Below are positions 37,736 through 48,657 of a stretch of 64,000 nt of DNA, one piece after another; position 1 is the first letter of the stretch, and every line of letters starts with the position of its first letter. This stretch comes from Numida meleagris. Its lineage: Eukaryota > Chordata > Aves > Galliformes > Numididae. A program made the position numbers and the translations under genes. The notes below the pieces were generated by a model, which saw only the letters and a program-made list of their open reading frames with translations, searched no databases and was not told where the DNA came from. The DNA lies in NCBI RefSeq assembly GCF_002078875.1, contig NC_034410.1, positions 105,161,989-105,225,988 of the forward strand. Direction: 5' to 3'.

Positions 37736-38250
37736 TGATACCCTGAGCTGCATAAAAAGAGCAGGTCAGCAGGGAGAGAGAGGTGATTGTCCCTCTCTAT
37801 TCTGCCCTTGTGAGGTCCAAGCTGGAATACTGCGTCCAGGTTTGGGGCCCCCAGTATAAGAAGGATGCAGAGCTGTTGGAGCAGGTCCAGAGGAAGGCCA
37901 CATAGGCAATCAGAGGGCTGGAGAACATCTCCTGTGATGAAAGGCTGAGAGAGTTGAGATTGTTTAGCTTGGAGTAGGCTCTGGGGAGACCTCACTGTGA
38001 TCTTCCAATACTTGAAAGAAGTTTACAAGCAAGGGGGGAAACTGACTGATAGATAGTGAAAGGACAAGGGGTAATGGCTTTAAACTGAAAGAGGAGAGGT
38101 TCACATTAGATGTTATGAAAAAATTCTTCACTCATAGGGTGGTGAGTCACTGGAACAGGCTGCCCAGAGAAGTGGTGGATACCCCATCCCTGGAGACATT
38201 GAAGGCCAAGCTTGAGGAGATCCTGGGCAGTCTGATCTAGGTTTTGATCA
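37736..38250 (+). mobile_element. CR1 LINE missing its 3' end
   Basis: Matches CR1 from the segment encoding a CIKR-like peptide (CTGCATAAAAAGAGC) through AACAGGCTGCCCAGAGAAGT and GGAGACATTGAAGGCCAAGC to CTGGGCAGTCTGATCTAGG. The usual final block (GATGATCTTTAGAGGTCC and the octamer tail) is absent. CR1 copies are normally cut at the 5' end, so this one has probably lost its 3' end to a later deletion. The reading frame is broken. Confidence 0.92.
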
Positions 38251-41200
38251 GGTTTCTTTTGGAAGTACATGTTGTTATTCCAAAGAATTCGTTTGACTTC
38301 CTAAACTTTTTTGAGAGCCAGACAAACTGTAACTATCATAGCCGGACTTTTATCATCTAGAACTTGAACTGAGTGCATGGTAGTCTTCACAGGAATATGT
38401 AACTAGAATTATGAGTGCTCTTTCATTTTAACAAGTAAAGACAGAAAAGGCACACAGAAGTCTGTGCGGCAACTTGACATCCATGAATATGACTTTGAGA
38501 GAAAACAATGCAGGAACCTTCCTATTCATGTGGGCAGAGAGAAAAATTGAGGCCAATAATCTGAAGATGAAGAAAGTCTAGATAACCTCACTGTTCTTTC
38601 TTAGGTGTATAGAGATTAACTGCAAACTTTCCTATTCCAAAGAAATAGGAAAAAAGATACAATACAAAAGATACAACAAGATACAAAAAGATTCTTTGAA
38701 GAAATTTAAGTCTTATTTTTATTGCATCACATATCCGATATGGCTTATACAGTAAGAAGAATCAAAAAAGAAGGATGATGTTTTCAGATATATTTGACTG
38801 TTTTGTGTTATAGCCAGTTTATTCTGTATTTATCCCCTTGTTATGCCAAGATCTCTTGGATAGTCTCTCTGTGAATATCCTGGCCTTTCTGGCTGAAAGC
38901 TGCAATAGTAACTGCATGGAGTGATTTAGATATGAGAATATGCATCCAAATGTCATAAGAGTTCTCCTGAGCAGAGTTACAGTTACCAAAGATCGACAGA
39001 GAAATTGCCACCAAAAGCTCAAGAGTAAGGATAATCCTTGTAGAATTTAAAATATAAGTATCCTAAGGATAGTTATTACTTGTATTATTATTATTTATGT
39101 AAGCATACTTACATAAACATTATCATAAGTAAAAGGATTTTCTTATAGATCGTCACACGACTGTGAATAATCAGAATAAGAGTAATAGAATGAAATACTA
39201 GAACTGCTTGATAAGAGAAAAGTTTCAAAACGGAGTGTAGCATATTCTAGGTCATTTTGTTATTTTAAAGAAGCAGCGCCATTCAGTTCCAGATAGCATA
39301 GACAATCTCATGCCCAGGGTGAAAAAGTGTTTAAAATATCCTTGAAGCTAAATAAATACTAAAAATAATACTAGTCTTTGTTAGAAAGCGTTATTGTTTT
39401 AATACACTGAGCATGTATTAAAGCATCTCCCTGAGCTGACAGCTAAGTAAGCAACAAAATCACATTAAAACCTAGTGTGAAGTGTTGCGTGTTGGAATTA
39501 TTTTCTTTTCAGTGAAGACTTGATTAGGATTTTCTGTTTTTGTGAAGTTAAAGAATCAGGAATATTTTAAAGAATTTACAAAGTACAGGAAGGTTGACAA
39601 AACTGGGTTAACTCCCACAAGTAGATGTCCCACAGAAGCACATGCTTAATTAGTGGACATGAATAATCCCATGAATGTGCAGAACCTGGGCATAAGTTTG
39701 TAACTGTAAAATGCACTAAAAGCATGTTCTAAAGCAATATTAATCTTGAATAAGTATGTACACATTCATACATAAACACATACATTTATTTTTAAGAGGT
39801 TTTTTTTTCCAAATTGAAGCTAGACGATGACAAATCTGGCTAAGTTCAAAGCACCTCTTTATAGCATTGTCGTCTCATAACAGACTACATAGAATCTACA
39901 TTAAAATGAAAGGGTAAATAATTCATTCTCTATGTAGAATGAACACTTGCAGACCTTAATCTTTTATAATGTATGAAATGCCCATGTGCATTTGATACAT
40001 AGGACTCCATTAGATGCTCTGTCACTGCCCAAATAAAATCCTTTTTCTTTTTTTTCCTTCCAAAATGAGTCAGTCAGAAACCTCTGATAGCACCATTTCA
40101 AATGCAAATAATTCTGTTCCAACTGCCTCTTTACATTAGCTAAATGAAGTCATCAGTAAACAAAATTGGAAGAAATCTTAACACAACTGGTGTAAACAAC
40201 TTTAAAAGTTTTATATCCCAGAAGATTAAAACTGTTAGAAGACAGTTCAGATTCACTGGAGTTGTTCACCACTGACAGAGTTTACAGTAAAAAAATAATC
40301 TCTCTCATCTCACCCAAACTGATACCGGTCACAGCAAATTATAATCAAAGATAGATATCTTGGAGGGCGATAATACCATTAGATTTAAGGAATTAAAAAT
40401 ACATGAAACTTTTGAGTTAATGAACAGGGTCCTTAACTGCTCATTTAATTCAAACAGCTGTTTGTTAATGCCCTAAGCAGTGTCATAAACTGTGAAAATA
40501 CTGTTGAGTGCAAGACACTAGTTAATGCTATAAAGCAACACATGCTCTAATATTAAAAGGATTTAATGGGATTAATAGAGAATAAAACATTAACTCCCTA
40601 TTATGATGTTTTTAGGACCCAAGGGCAAATTCTGGCTAAAAAGGACTCTAGTTCTAAAAGCACAAAAAGTAAACTATAGCACTGTACAGCAAATCATGGC
40701 AATTTTATGCTCCTGAAAAAAAGTGGAACCCTGATAAGATCACATCTGTTCCAATCACAGACTGGATAAAATCACTGTTTACTAAAGTCCTAAATAACTA
40801 AATATGTGGAACCCCAACAAGATCCCATCTGTTAAGACTACAATTTGGATAAGGTCCCACTACAAAAAATACTATATGATAACATATTCACTAATAATAA
40901 TGAAAATTTTTATTTCCTTCAGATGCACTCGTTCTTTTATAGGCAGACACACTATTGTAAAAATCCTACAGCATAATTATCTGGCTTGATGAACATTAAT
41001 AACGTATTAGGATTTGAACGGAAAATTCAAAAACAATCATAACCTCCTCTTAGTGTTCTATTCTCAGTCACATGTTCTTAATTCTAGCCATATCTAATAT
41101 ATCTATACAATATTTTTTATTACCAATGTAAAAACAGGTTTGACAGACAGTGCATTTAGTTCATGTGTCAATTACAAAAGCTTATCATTTACAAAAGTAA

Positions 41201-43137
41201 CTAGTAGTTTTTATTTCTCTTTTAAAAGAATATTATTCCAGGAAAAAAGATGGAAAGTAGGCCTTACGGTTAAATTTACAGTAGTAGCAGAATTTTTTTT
41301 GGTTTAAAATTTCATGCAGACTAAATATACAAATACAGTCTACTTCAATTTGCACAATCCTTAGTTAACGTCACATATTGAGGAAAAGAAGAAATAAGAA
41401 TTTGCTCTTTTTCCCGAAGGTTGAAGGAAGTAAGATTAAACACTTCTTTTAGTGCTTATTATCCTTCAAAATAATATTAATTCACAAGGACATATTTCCT
41501 TTACCCCCTTCTGGCAGGTCAAATCATCTTGACTTTCATCTTAGATATGTGCACTCTTCCCCACTGATCTTTTTTTCCATTTAAAATACAATATTCAAAT
41601 GATTGTACCTGATATTTTCCCTCTTTCTCATTATGTAACATATTTGCAAGTCAGGTTTTCCTTGAATCTACTGTTTTTCCTACCAGAATTTGCTTATATT
41701 AACTGAGTGCATAGAATTTTCTTCCCTATAATGCTCCTTCTGATGCTCATTCCAATTTGTAGGTCACCATTTAAAAATTAGTATTTGCCAACTGTTTATG
41801 TGATAGCTGTATTTGTCATGACTTACTACATGTCCTGATGTTTTGCAGTGCAGACACAGAAGGCTGTACTAAACACACAGCAACTGTGTAGAACCTATAA
41901 GATAACGCTGGGCATCTTTCCTGCTGGAGATGACTACTGTCTTAGAGGGGAAGAGAGCAAGTAACCGTGTGGGCTTACATGCCATCCAGGGCGAACACAC
42001 AGGAAAGTTAAAAAATCACCCATTAGCTCAAAAAAAAGTAGATTTGAGCATCTTAAAAAGAAATCACGTTTTTTTTTCGTACTGTCGCTCAATCCTTTTG
42101 TATGGAGCTAATAGCTAATTCCAAAGTATTTCATCACTATTCTCACTCTAATTAAATTCATGAAAAGGAAGTTCCAGGTTCAAGACTGTTTATTCTTCTT
42201 TAGCTATACTTAACTGGACATAATATTATCTCTAACAAAGGCAATTTTTAAAATGTTGTGTAACATAGCAGTATACAGTAGACACACTCACCTAGGCTGA
42301 AGATTGGATTGACTGCTTTCTATCAAGATCAAAAGAGCATTTTTGCCAAAAAGCAATATGATTTTTGTTTAGTGCCAGTTTACAGTGAATTTTATATTCT
42401 AGGATTCCTAAACGGGGTGATTCTGAAAAGCAGAAGACCTGCCTCTCTCCTTGGTCCTGGCTGCTGCTCCATGGCCAGATGGAGCCTTCTAAAGAGAAGG
42501 GGAATGCACCTTTTCACAAAAGCCACTGAATGTGTTCAGCTGGATGAAACACCCAGACTACAGGCTACAGCAGGCTGAAAATAACACAACAGTAATAAGC
42601 TTGTATAATGATCAAAGACCACAAAAATCCTGGGAACAGTCCAAAGCTAAGCACCAGATCTCAATGGTGATGGAAAACAGTTTCAGGTTCCTGAAACCTT
42701 GGAAAAATTGATAGAGTGTTGTTCTGTTTAGAATATTTTGATGGCTTTGTAGAAAGAAGCAGAGGTTGGTGCAAAGGTGTGGAAATAGGGCACTAAGTCA
42801 GGAGGTTTTCACACATTCTCTGCTGAGAAAGCTCTGCTGCTAAGGAGACCACCTGACACAACTCAGCACTCAGAAGAGAGGACAAGACAAAAAATGTCTT
42901 ACTGTGATTACTATTTCCTCTAACCCAGTAATCCAAGCAGCAAGAGATGATATTTAGTGAGAGCATTTGAACTTCACATTAAATATCCCCCCCACTGTCA
43001 CACCACCCACAATCACTGGACTAAGGACATCAGAGAGTATGGTACATTTATGAATTTCCTTTCAGCATCAGTTTATGGGGCTTCTGTCCATAAACTTGTT
43101 TAATCACTTTCGGAACTGTCAGTTTTCACCTCCAAAT
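38251..43137. other. intron-like stretch holding one tandem duplication
   Basis: AT-rich sequence. The only clear structure is the diverged duplication at 40723-40860, listed separately. A somewhat GC-richer patch lies at 42420-42580 with no recognised content. Confidence 0.5.
40723..40860 (+). repeat. diverged tandem duplication, period 83
   Basis: Two units start at 40723 (GTGGAACCCTGATAAGATCA) and 40806 (GTGGAACCCCAACAAGATCC). Both go on to CATCTGTT and end in GGATAAAATCAC or GGATAAGGTCCC. Similarity covers about the first 53 bases of each 83-base unit. Both units are open in the same relative frame and give similar peptides, WNPDKITSVPITDWIKS and WNPNKIPSVKTTIWIRS. No splice sites clearly frame them. 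Confidence 0.6.
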
Positions 43138-43865
43138 CTCAAGCACAGATACAGGTTGGGCAGAGAATGGCTTGATAGCAGCCCTGAGGAGAAAGATTTG
43201 GGGGTGTCAATTCATGAAAGATTCAACATGAGCCAGCAATGTGCGCTTGCAGCCCAGAAGGCCAACCGTACCCTGTGCTGCATCAAGAGAAGTGTGAGCA
43301 GCAGGTTGAGAGAGGTAATTCTTTCTACTCTGCTCTTGAGACCCCACCTGGAGTACTGCATCCAGTTCTGGGGTCTCCAGCACAGGAAGGACATGGAGTT
43401 GTTGAAGCAGGTCCAGAGGAGAGCAACAAAGATGATCAGAGGGCTGGAGCACCTCCCCTACAAGGACAAGCTGAGAGATATAAGGCTCTTCAGCCTGGAA
43501 AAGAGAAGGTGAGGAGGAGACCTTTTAGCGACCTTCCAGTACCTGAAGGGAGCCTACAGGAAAGCTGGGGAGGGACTTTTAATAAGGGCATGCAGCAACA
43601 GGATGAAGGGAAATGGCTTTAAGCTGGGAGAGGGTAGATTTAGACTGGATATTAGGAAGAAATTCTTCACTGTGAGGGTGGTGAGACACAGGAACAGGTT
43701 GCTCAGAGATGCTGTGGATGTCCCCTCCCTGAAAGCATTCAAGGCCAGGCTGGATGGGGCTTTGAGCAACCTGGAATAGAGGGAGGTGTCCCTGCGTATA
43801 GTAGGGGGGTTGGAACTAGATGATCTTAGAGGTCCCTTCCAACTCAAACCATTCTATGATTCTAT
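43138..43865 (+). mobile_element. CR1 LINE, 5'-truncated, intact 3' tail
   Basis: The retained ORF2 end is open from upstream of the element to 43512 and contains [49 protein letters not shown] and [20 protein letters not shown], the usual C-terminal region of CR1 ORF2. The frame ends at TGA in AGAAGGTGAGGAGG, where CR1 normally continues. The 3' UTR and tail (CCATTCTATGATTCTATGA) are complete. Sister of the copy at 26636. Confidence 0.96.
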
Positions 43866-45379
43866 GAGAAACTGAAGACATTTATTAGTGACTGTAAAAA
43901 AAATAAATCAAATTTTAAATCTACCTCCTACTAGTTTCAGTAACTGGTACCCAAATATGGTGTTGCAATATTTTGAATAACAGCTATGTTTACCTTACTC
44001 AGTGCCTTTATGGCTCTGTCAGTGAAGCACCTGCCAGATTCTAGACACTTAGTCCAATGTGACTGCATAAAACAATGAAGTTAGACTACTGTCAAAGAAC
44101 CCTTGCTGTGGAAGCTTGAGATGATACTACAGTTTCATTTTTTAGGGGCTAGAAAAGAAAGATGGTCTTTTGAGAACCTACCACTTGGGTACCTGAAGGA
44201 TACCCAAAGGAAAAATACCATTTTGGAGAAAGAATTTAAATTGTAGAATTTGTTTGCATCTCATGGGACTAGAACAGTTGTATTTTAACTGTCCCTGAAA
44301 GTTAACGCTCAGTATAAAGGACAAACAACTTATCACAAGCAGAAAGCAGTAAATAAAGAAATCAGACTGATTTTTAAGTAAGTCATATTTGAGAGCTTAT
44401 TTTGGAAAAGACCTGAGATACAGTATGGGAAAGGAAAGAAGGAAAATTCTTTTACTCTAAGTTGATTTAAGTGGAAAAGTGATTTAGGTTAAAACTCAGA
44501 AGAGTCTCCTGACATAAGGGCACATAGCAAATAGTTGTATTAAGTTTCTGAAAAGAAGGATGGAACAAAATGTCAGTGTATCAGGCACAAATTTAACAAA
44601 TCATTCTTACAGGAAAGAGCTCTTAGGAAGGGAAGGACATGGACTGTACTCAAAGACAGATGAATTGTTCTTAAAAATTGAGATGAATTCATTCATTAAA
44701 AAGTGACCCAGAACAGCTGCTGTGCAGCTTGTACGACCTGGATTACTGGGCCAAAAGATACTGGACCTTAACATGTAGCCTACATAAAATGATGCAAGGA
44801 GAAAATAAACAGGTCCTTCTGGCTAATTTTCTTTAATGCAAACCTAATATGAGGGACTGAAAACCATTTAACCTGATGAGGAATGACTGGTGAAGAAAGA
44901 GAGACTGTCTCCTGGAGACAATCACTGCTGTGTTCAAATGTAAGCAGTATTCATGGGATTAGAAAAGAAAAATATGAACACACAAAACAATAAGTCTAAT
45001 ATGGATGCACTTTGAGGTTCACATTTATGCTACAGAGAGCAAGTGATAAAGCTGACATTTGCTAGAAAAACAACTATGGTTGGCACAAGCAGTGATATAG
45101 CACAAGTAGTATAGCATACAAGATGTCACACAGCTAACTGGGACCAACAAGGATGGTTTTATAACATGAATGACAAAATTTTCCACTAAAGGAATAATCT
45201 CATTCTTGCCTCAAGAGGAAAAAAAAAAAAGGTTTATTGAAAAGCTTTCTACTGGACTTTAGAGTGTTTGGGATGAATATTTTAAAAGTCATGGAAAATT
45301 CAGTCAGTCTTTGTCAAATTGAAGAGGTAAAACAGGTGCTGGATACATACATAACCAGGAATTTCCAGTTGCCTCTCAG

Positions 45380-45466
45380 AAACCAACCACCTATCCTATT
45401 CATGTCAATCTATGATCCAAAAATCCCCTGCACCATTAGGACAGGACCCCAGCATGTCAAACTCTG
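45380..45466 (+). CDS. candidate exon of plus-strand gene
   Basis: A strong acceptor (TTCCAGTTGCCTCTCAG ending at 45379) and a strong donor (CTCTG then GTATGT from 45467) frame 87 bases. With two bases completing a codon, the frame is open for 28 codons (TNHLSYSCQSMIQKSPAPLG at the start, ending SMSNS) plus one base, so phase 1 to 1. Another frame is open too (NQPPILFMSIYDP at its start). The Ser/Pro/Gln-rich frame is preferred because its phase matches the exons at 34419 and 46998. Confidence 0.42.
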
Positions 45467-46802
45467 GTATGTTTACTCACTTTAAGAAAAAGGTGTAGAC
45501 TGTTCTGCCTCAGTGGTCTGGCAAATTCAGGCTCTTGTTACAGTAATTAAAACAACTATGTGTGAGAACTTTAGGGCAGAAGGAACAATTGCAGTTCATG
45601 CAGATATCAAATTGAAAGGAAGCAGTTCTGACTTTGTATTTATATTTCAAAAAAATTAGTGAATTAGTTTGGAGGGAAGCAAATAGTCGTGGGGATGGGC
45701 AACCCTGCAAGATGTAACTTGGGATGGAAATTTTAAAGCAGTATGGCAGTAATCATTGCAGATGAAACTGTACAGCAGCTTACTGAAAATAAGGAGGGAT
45801 TAAATAAAAACTTGTAGAAGGACAAATTATTTCTTTATAATTTTGAATTATGATAAAGAATATTTGCTGAAAGGTAGCTTCTAACGTCATTCATTCAAAT
45901 GCTAAAGCATTCAAGTTTCATATTTGGAAGGGAAAGGGGAGAAGACAAGAAAACAATCTTTTTTTATATCCCAAATCTATGCACTTCCTTCACCATTTAT
46001 ATGACAACAAGATCAGGTTACCTCAACATGCCATTATGAAAATATGCAAACAAAAGGCAAAAACAAGTACTTATCCATATACCAGGATTCACACTTGCAT
46101 AGAATCTTCACAAAACTAACAAAGAGAACCTTCATGAAATTCTAAATAGTTAATCTAATCAACAACAATTCTTTTGTTGTTTCTACTGAAAATTGATGTG
46201 TTCTTAATGTATTTATATACTGTGACATTCTTTGAGCCTGTCAGTGGTTCCCCTTGTTCATTAATAGACTACGTTGCTCCTTGAATATGACTAATTAAAA
46301 CTACCTGCAATTATGTGAATCTCTTCTGAAAGGATTTTCCTAATAATATTATGAATATTCTTTGCAGGTGTCACAGCTGCCAAAAATGAAAAAAGTAAAA
46401 ATGTGAAAAAGGAATTCTGAAGTAGACAATGCAGAAATACTTCCTCATGACTCAAAGGGTGATACGCCCAGATTTTTAAGCACTGAATTCAAATTAAAGG
46501 TGACAGTTCAACAGTTATGTTCTCAAATGTATTTAAAATCTTGCACTGTCATATCTACAAACCCTAAAAATCCTTCTAGTAGTAACTTACCAAGGGTTTT
46601 GTAGCCTACAGCACTTTCACAAAACTGAGTTCAAAAATTCCAGTGACAGCAAACAGTCCAAGATTAAAGGATCACTGAAGCAAGGCTTTAATCAACATCT
46701 GTAAGAAAAACTTCTTCCATTTCAAGGCCTAAATTTTCCTCTTGAAAGACTTATGGCTGAGCAGAAACAATTACTGAATGTCTTTCTAACACTATTTTGC
46801 AG

Positions 46803-47149
46803 CTAAGCCATGTACAATAAATCAGCACTGCCAAAGTTGAAAGTTTGGGGTTTGAATGGAGAACTTGATGACAACTTTGAGACTGGAGCTTCTGGATTAG
46901 CTGGCAAGAGAAAAGGTAAGACTAAATCTCAGAATCATGAAGTCAACCTGGAACAAATAGAGTTCTATTAACTAAATGTTTTGATGATCTCCTCTAGAGG
47001 ATGCAAAAACAAGAAAGAAACGCATAGAGTCACATTACTTCAGTAGGACCAGTGAGTTGTTTAGGAACCACATCCTTCGGGAAGTGAGAGAAAATTTTCT
47101 TTCCAACAAGAAGATCAGAGATATTCCTTGTTTTCAGAAATTTAAATAA
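46803..47149 (+). CDS. two-exon reading frame for a small basic protein or protein C-terminus
   Basis: Exon 1: a strong acceptor (CACTATTTTGCAG ending 46802), ATG at 46810-46812 in the context AAGCCATGT with an in-frame TAA just upstream, and 35 codons plus one base to a strong donor (AAAAG then GTAAGA from 46916). Intron of 82 bases ending in GATCTCCTCTAG. Exon 2, 46998-47149, completes a Glu codon and adds 49 codons to TAA at 47147-47149. From the ATG the product is 85 residues, very basic. Parts are MYNKSALPKLKVWGLNGELD, AKTRKKRIESHYFSRTSELF and IRDIPCFQKFK. Alternatively a weaker acceptor (AATCAG ending 46825) would make this the last two exons of the plus-strand gene, in phase with 45380-45466. 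Family not recognised. Confidence 0.5.
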
Positions 47150-48143
47150 AAAAAGTCCTTTATAATCTGCCCACTTAAGCAACTTACATTTTCCTCAAAT
47201 TGTCAAACAATGTACATATGATTCTATGTCCAAACATACTAGAGGGAAGATGGAACATCAAGTACCCAATCTACCTTTCAGGGTTAATTTGTATTCACTA
47301 ACTATGTAATGAAAACTAAGAGTAAATAAGGAACCTTAATCAAACAAAGAGGTTGTGGGTTTTTCTCCCCCCCGCTAGGATCTTACTCAGAACAAGTGCT
47401 TGTTTGATCTTATCCACAAACCTCAAAAAGGTATTGAATACCCTGGTCTAATATTTTACTTGAATATTAGATATATGAGTTGAGAACTGAGTGAAAGTTT
47501 CAGGTAGATTCTGATAACATATGTTTGTTATTTTCCTTTTACTCTGTATCTTTGTTTCCAGCATTGTTATCAGATACTCCACTTTTCTTTTCTGAGATGA
47601 GATCATGTCATACTTTTTGGGGGGATTAGTTATAATTGAGGTTATATAGTGGTCTAACAAACCCTGAATTCCATGAGAAACTTGACCCATGTGCAGGGAT
47701 GATTACATAGTCCTCGTCATGTAACGTACGAAGTGGAATTCTTGCACATAAGTTGCATGACTTTCAGGAGAGAAGCTGATTATAGTGTCACCACAGACAG
47801 TACTGGATGACAGGTTTGGCTAAAAGAGTTTTTGTTCACAGATGAATACAATGTTTCTTAGACAAAAAAACAGGCAGCAGGAAGATGGCTTTTGTCACTC
47901 TGAATAAGACTATTAATATCATTGACAGCTGTGAAAGACAAAAATATAACATTTACGTCTGATTATCTTAGCAGCCCTCTTTCTTTCCAGTGATTTAGAA
48001 CCAGACTGAAAGAACTCACTAGTTACTGGAAATATGACAGATACTAAGTCATTTTCAGACAGCGTTATAAAAAGTGTCTTGGTTTTAAGGGTGGTCCTTA
48101 TTGCATACCTACTCTTGTATTTGCTTCATTGTTATTAATGTAT

Positions 48144-48657
48144 AAGGACTGCTCCTAAAGTAATGCCTCCTATTCTGTTACATTGGCCCACGGCATCAGA
48201 GGTGGATGTTGGTGGCGTAGCAGTAGAGGCTGAACCTTCCCAGTGATATTCTACTACATTTTGCTACCATGCAACAGATGGCAGCAGAGGGGCAGTCTGA
48301 CAGGACGGTGTCTGACACAGAAGTGTGTATGGAGCAAAGGCGTGTCAATGAATTCCTCCATAAGGGAAAAATGGCACCCATTGACATTCATTAAGACTTA
48401 TTGAACAGTTATGGAGACCAAACAGTGGTGTCAGCAGAATGAGGTGGTGTTGAAATTGGGTCACCTACACTAGTACAAATTTTTATGAGAATGTCATGCA
48501 AGCTTTTGTTCATTGCTGCCAAAAATGCTTAGCTAATGGTGGTGACTATGTTGGAAAATGGCGTTTTATAGCTGAGAATTTGCTATAACAGTGCAATTGT
48601 GCTCTTTGTCTGTTGCAGTTTCCATGGAAATAAATAGGAAGTGGTTTGAAGCAACAT
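48144..48657 (+). mobile_element. Galluhop-like mariner, internally deleted
   Basis: The left terminal repeat AGGACTGCTCCTAAAGTAAT is followed by GCCTCCTATTCTG; the right end has the decayed complement (AAATAAATAGGAAGTGG). Between them, one frame gives EQRRVNEFLHKGKMAPIDIH, the N-terminus of mariner transposase, and further on codons for TNFYEN-like and NGGDYV-like C-terminal segments. The catalytic centre is missing, so it is non-autonomous. TA lies next to both ends, as expected for mariner. The copy at 59798 has the same deletion form. Confidence 0.88.

Noticed and set aside
40804..40989. Plus-strand 61-codon frame as an independent gene
   Set aside because: Its first part is the second unit of the tandem duplication; the rest is low-complexity AT-rich sequence with no start or splice support.
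48196..48387. 63-codon minus-strand frame, similar to a plus-strand frame at 60098-60289
   Set aside because: Both are the antisense of the mariner transposase N-terminal region; their similarity reflects the shared transposon, not a gene family.
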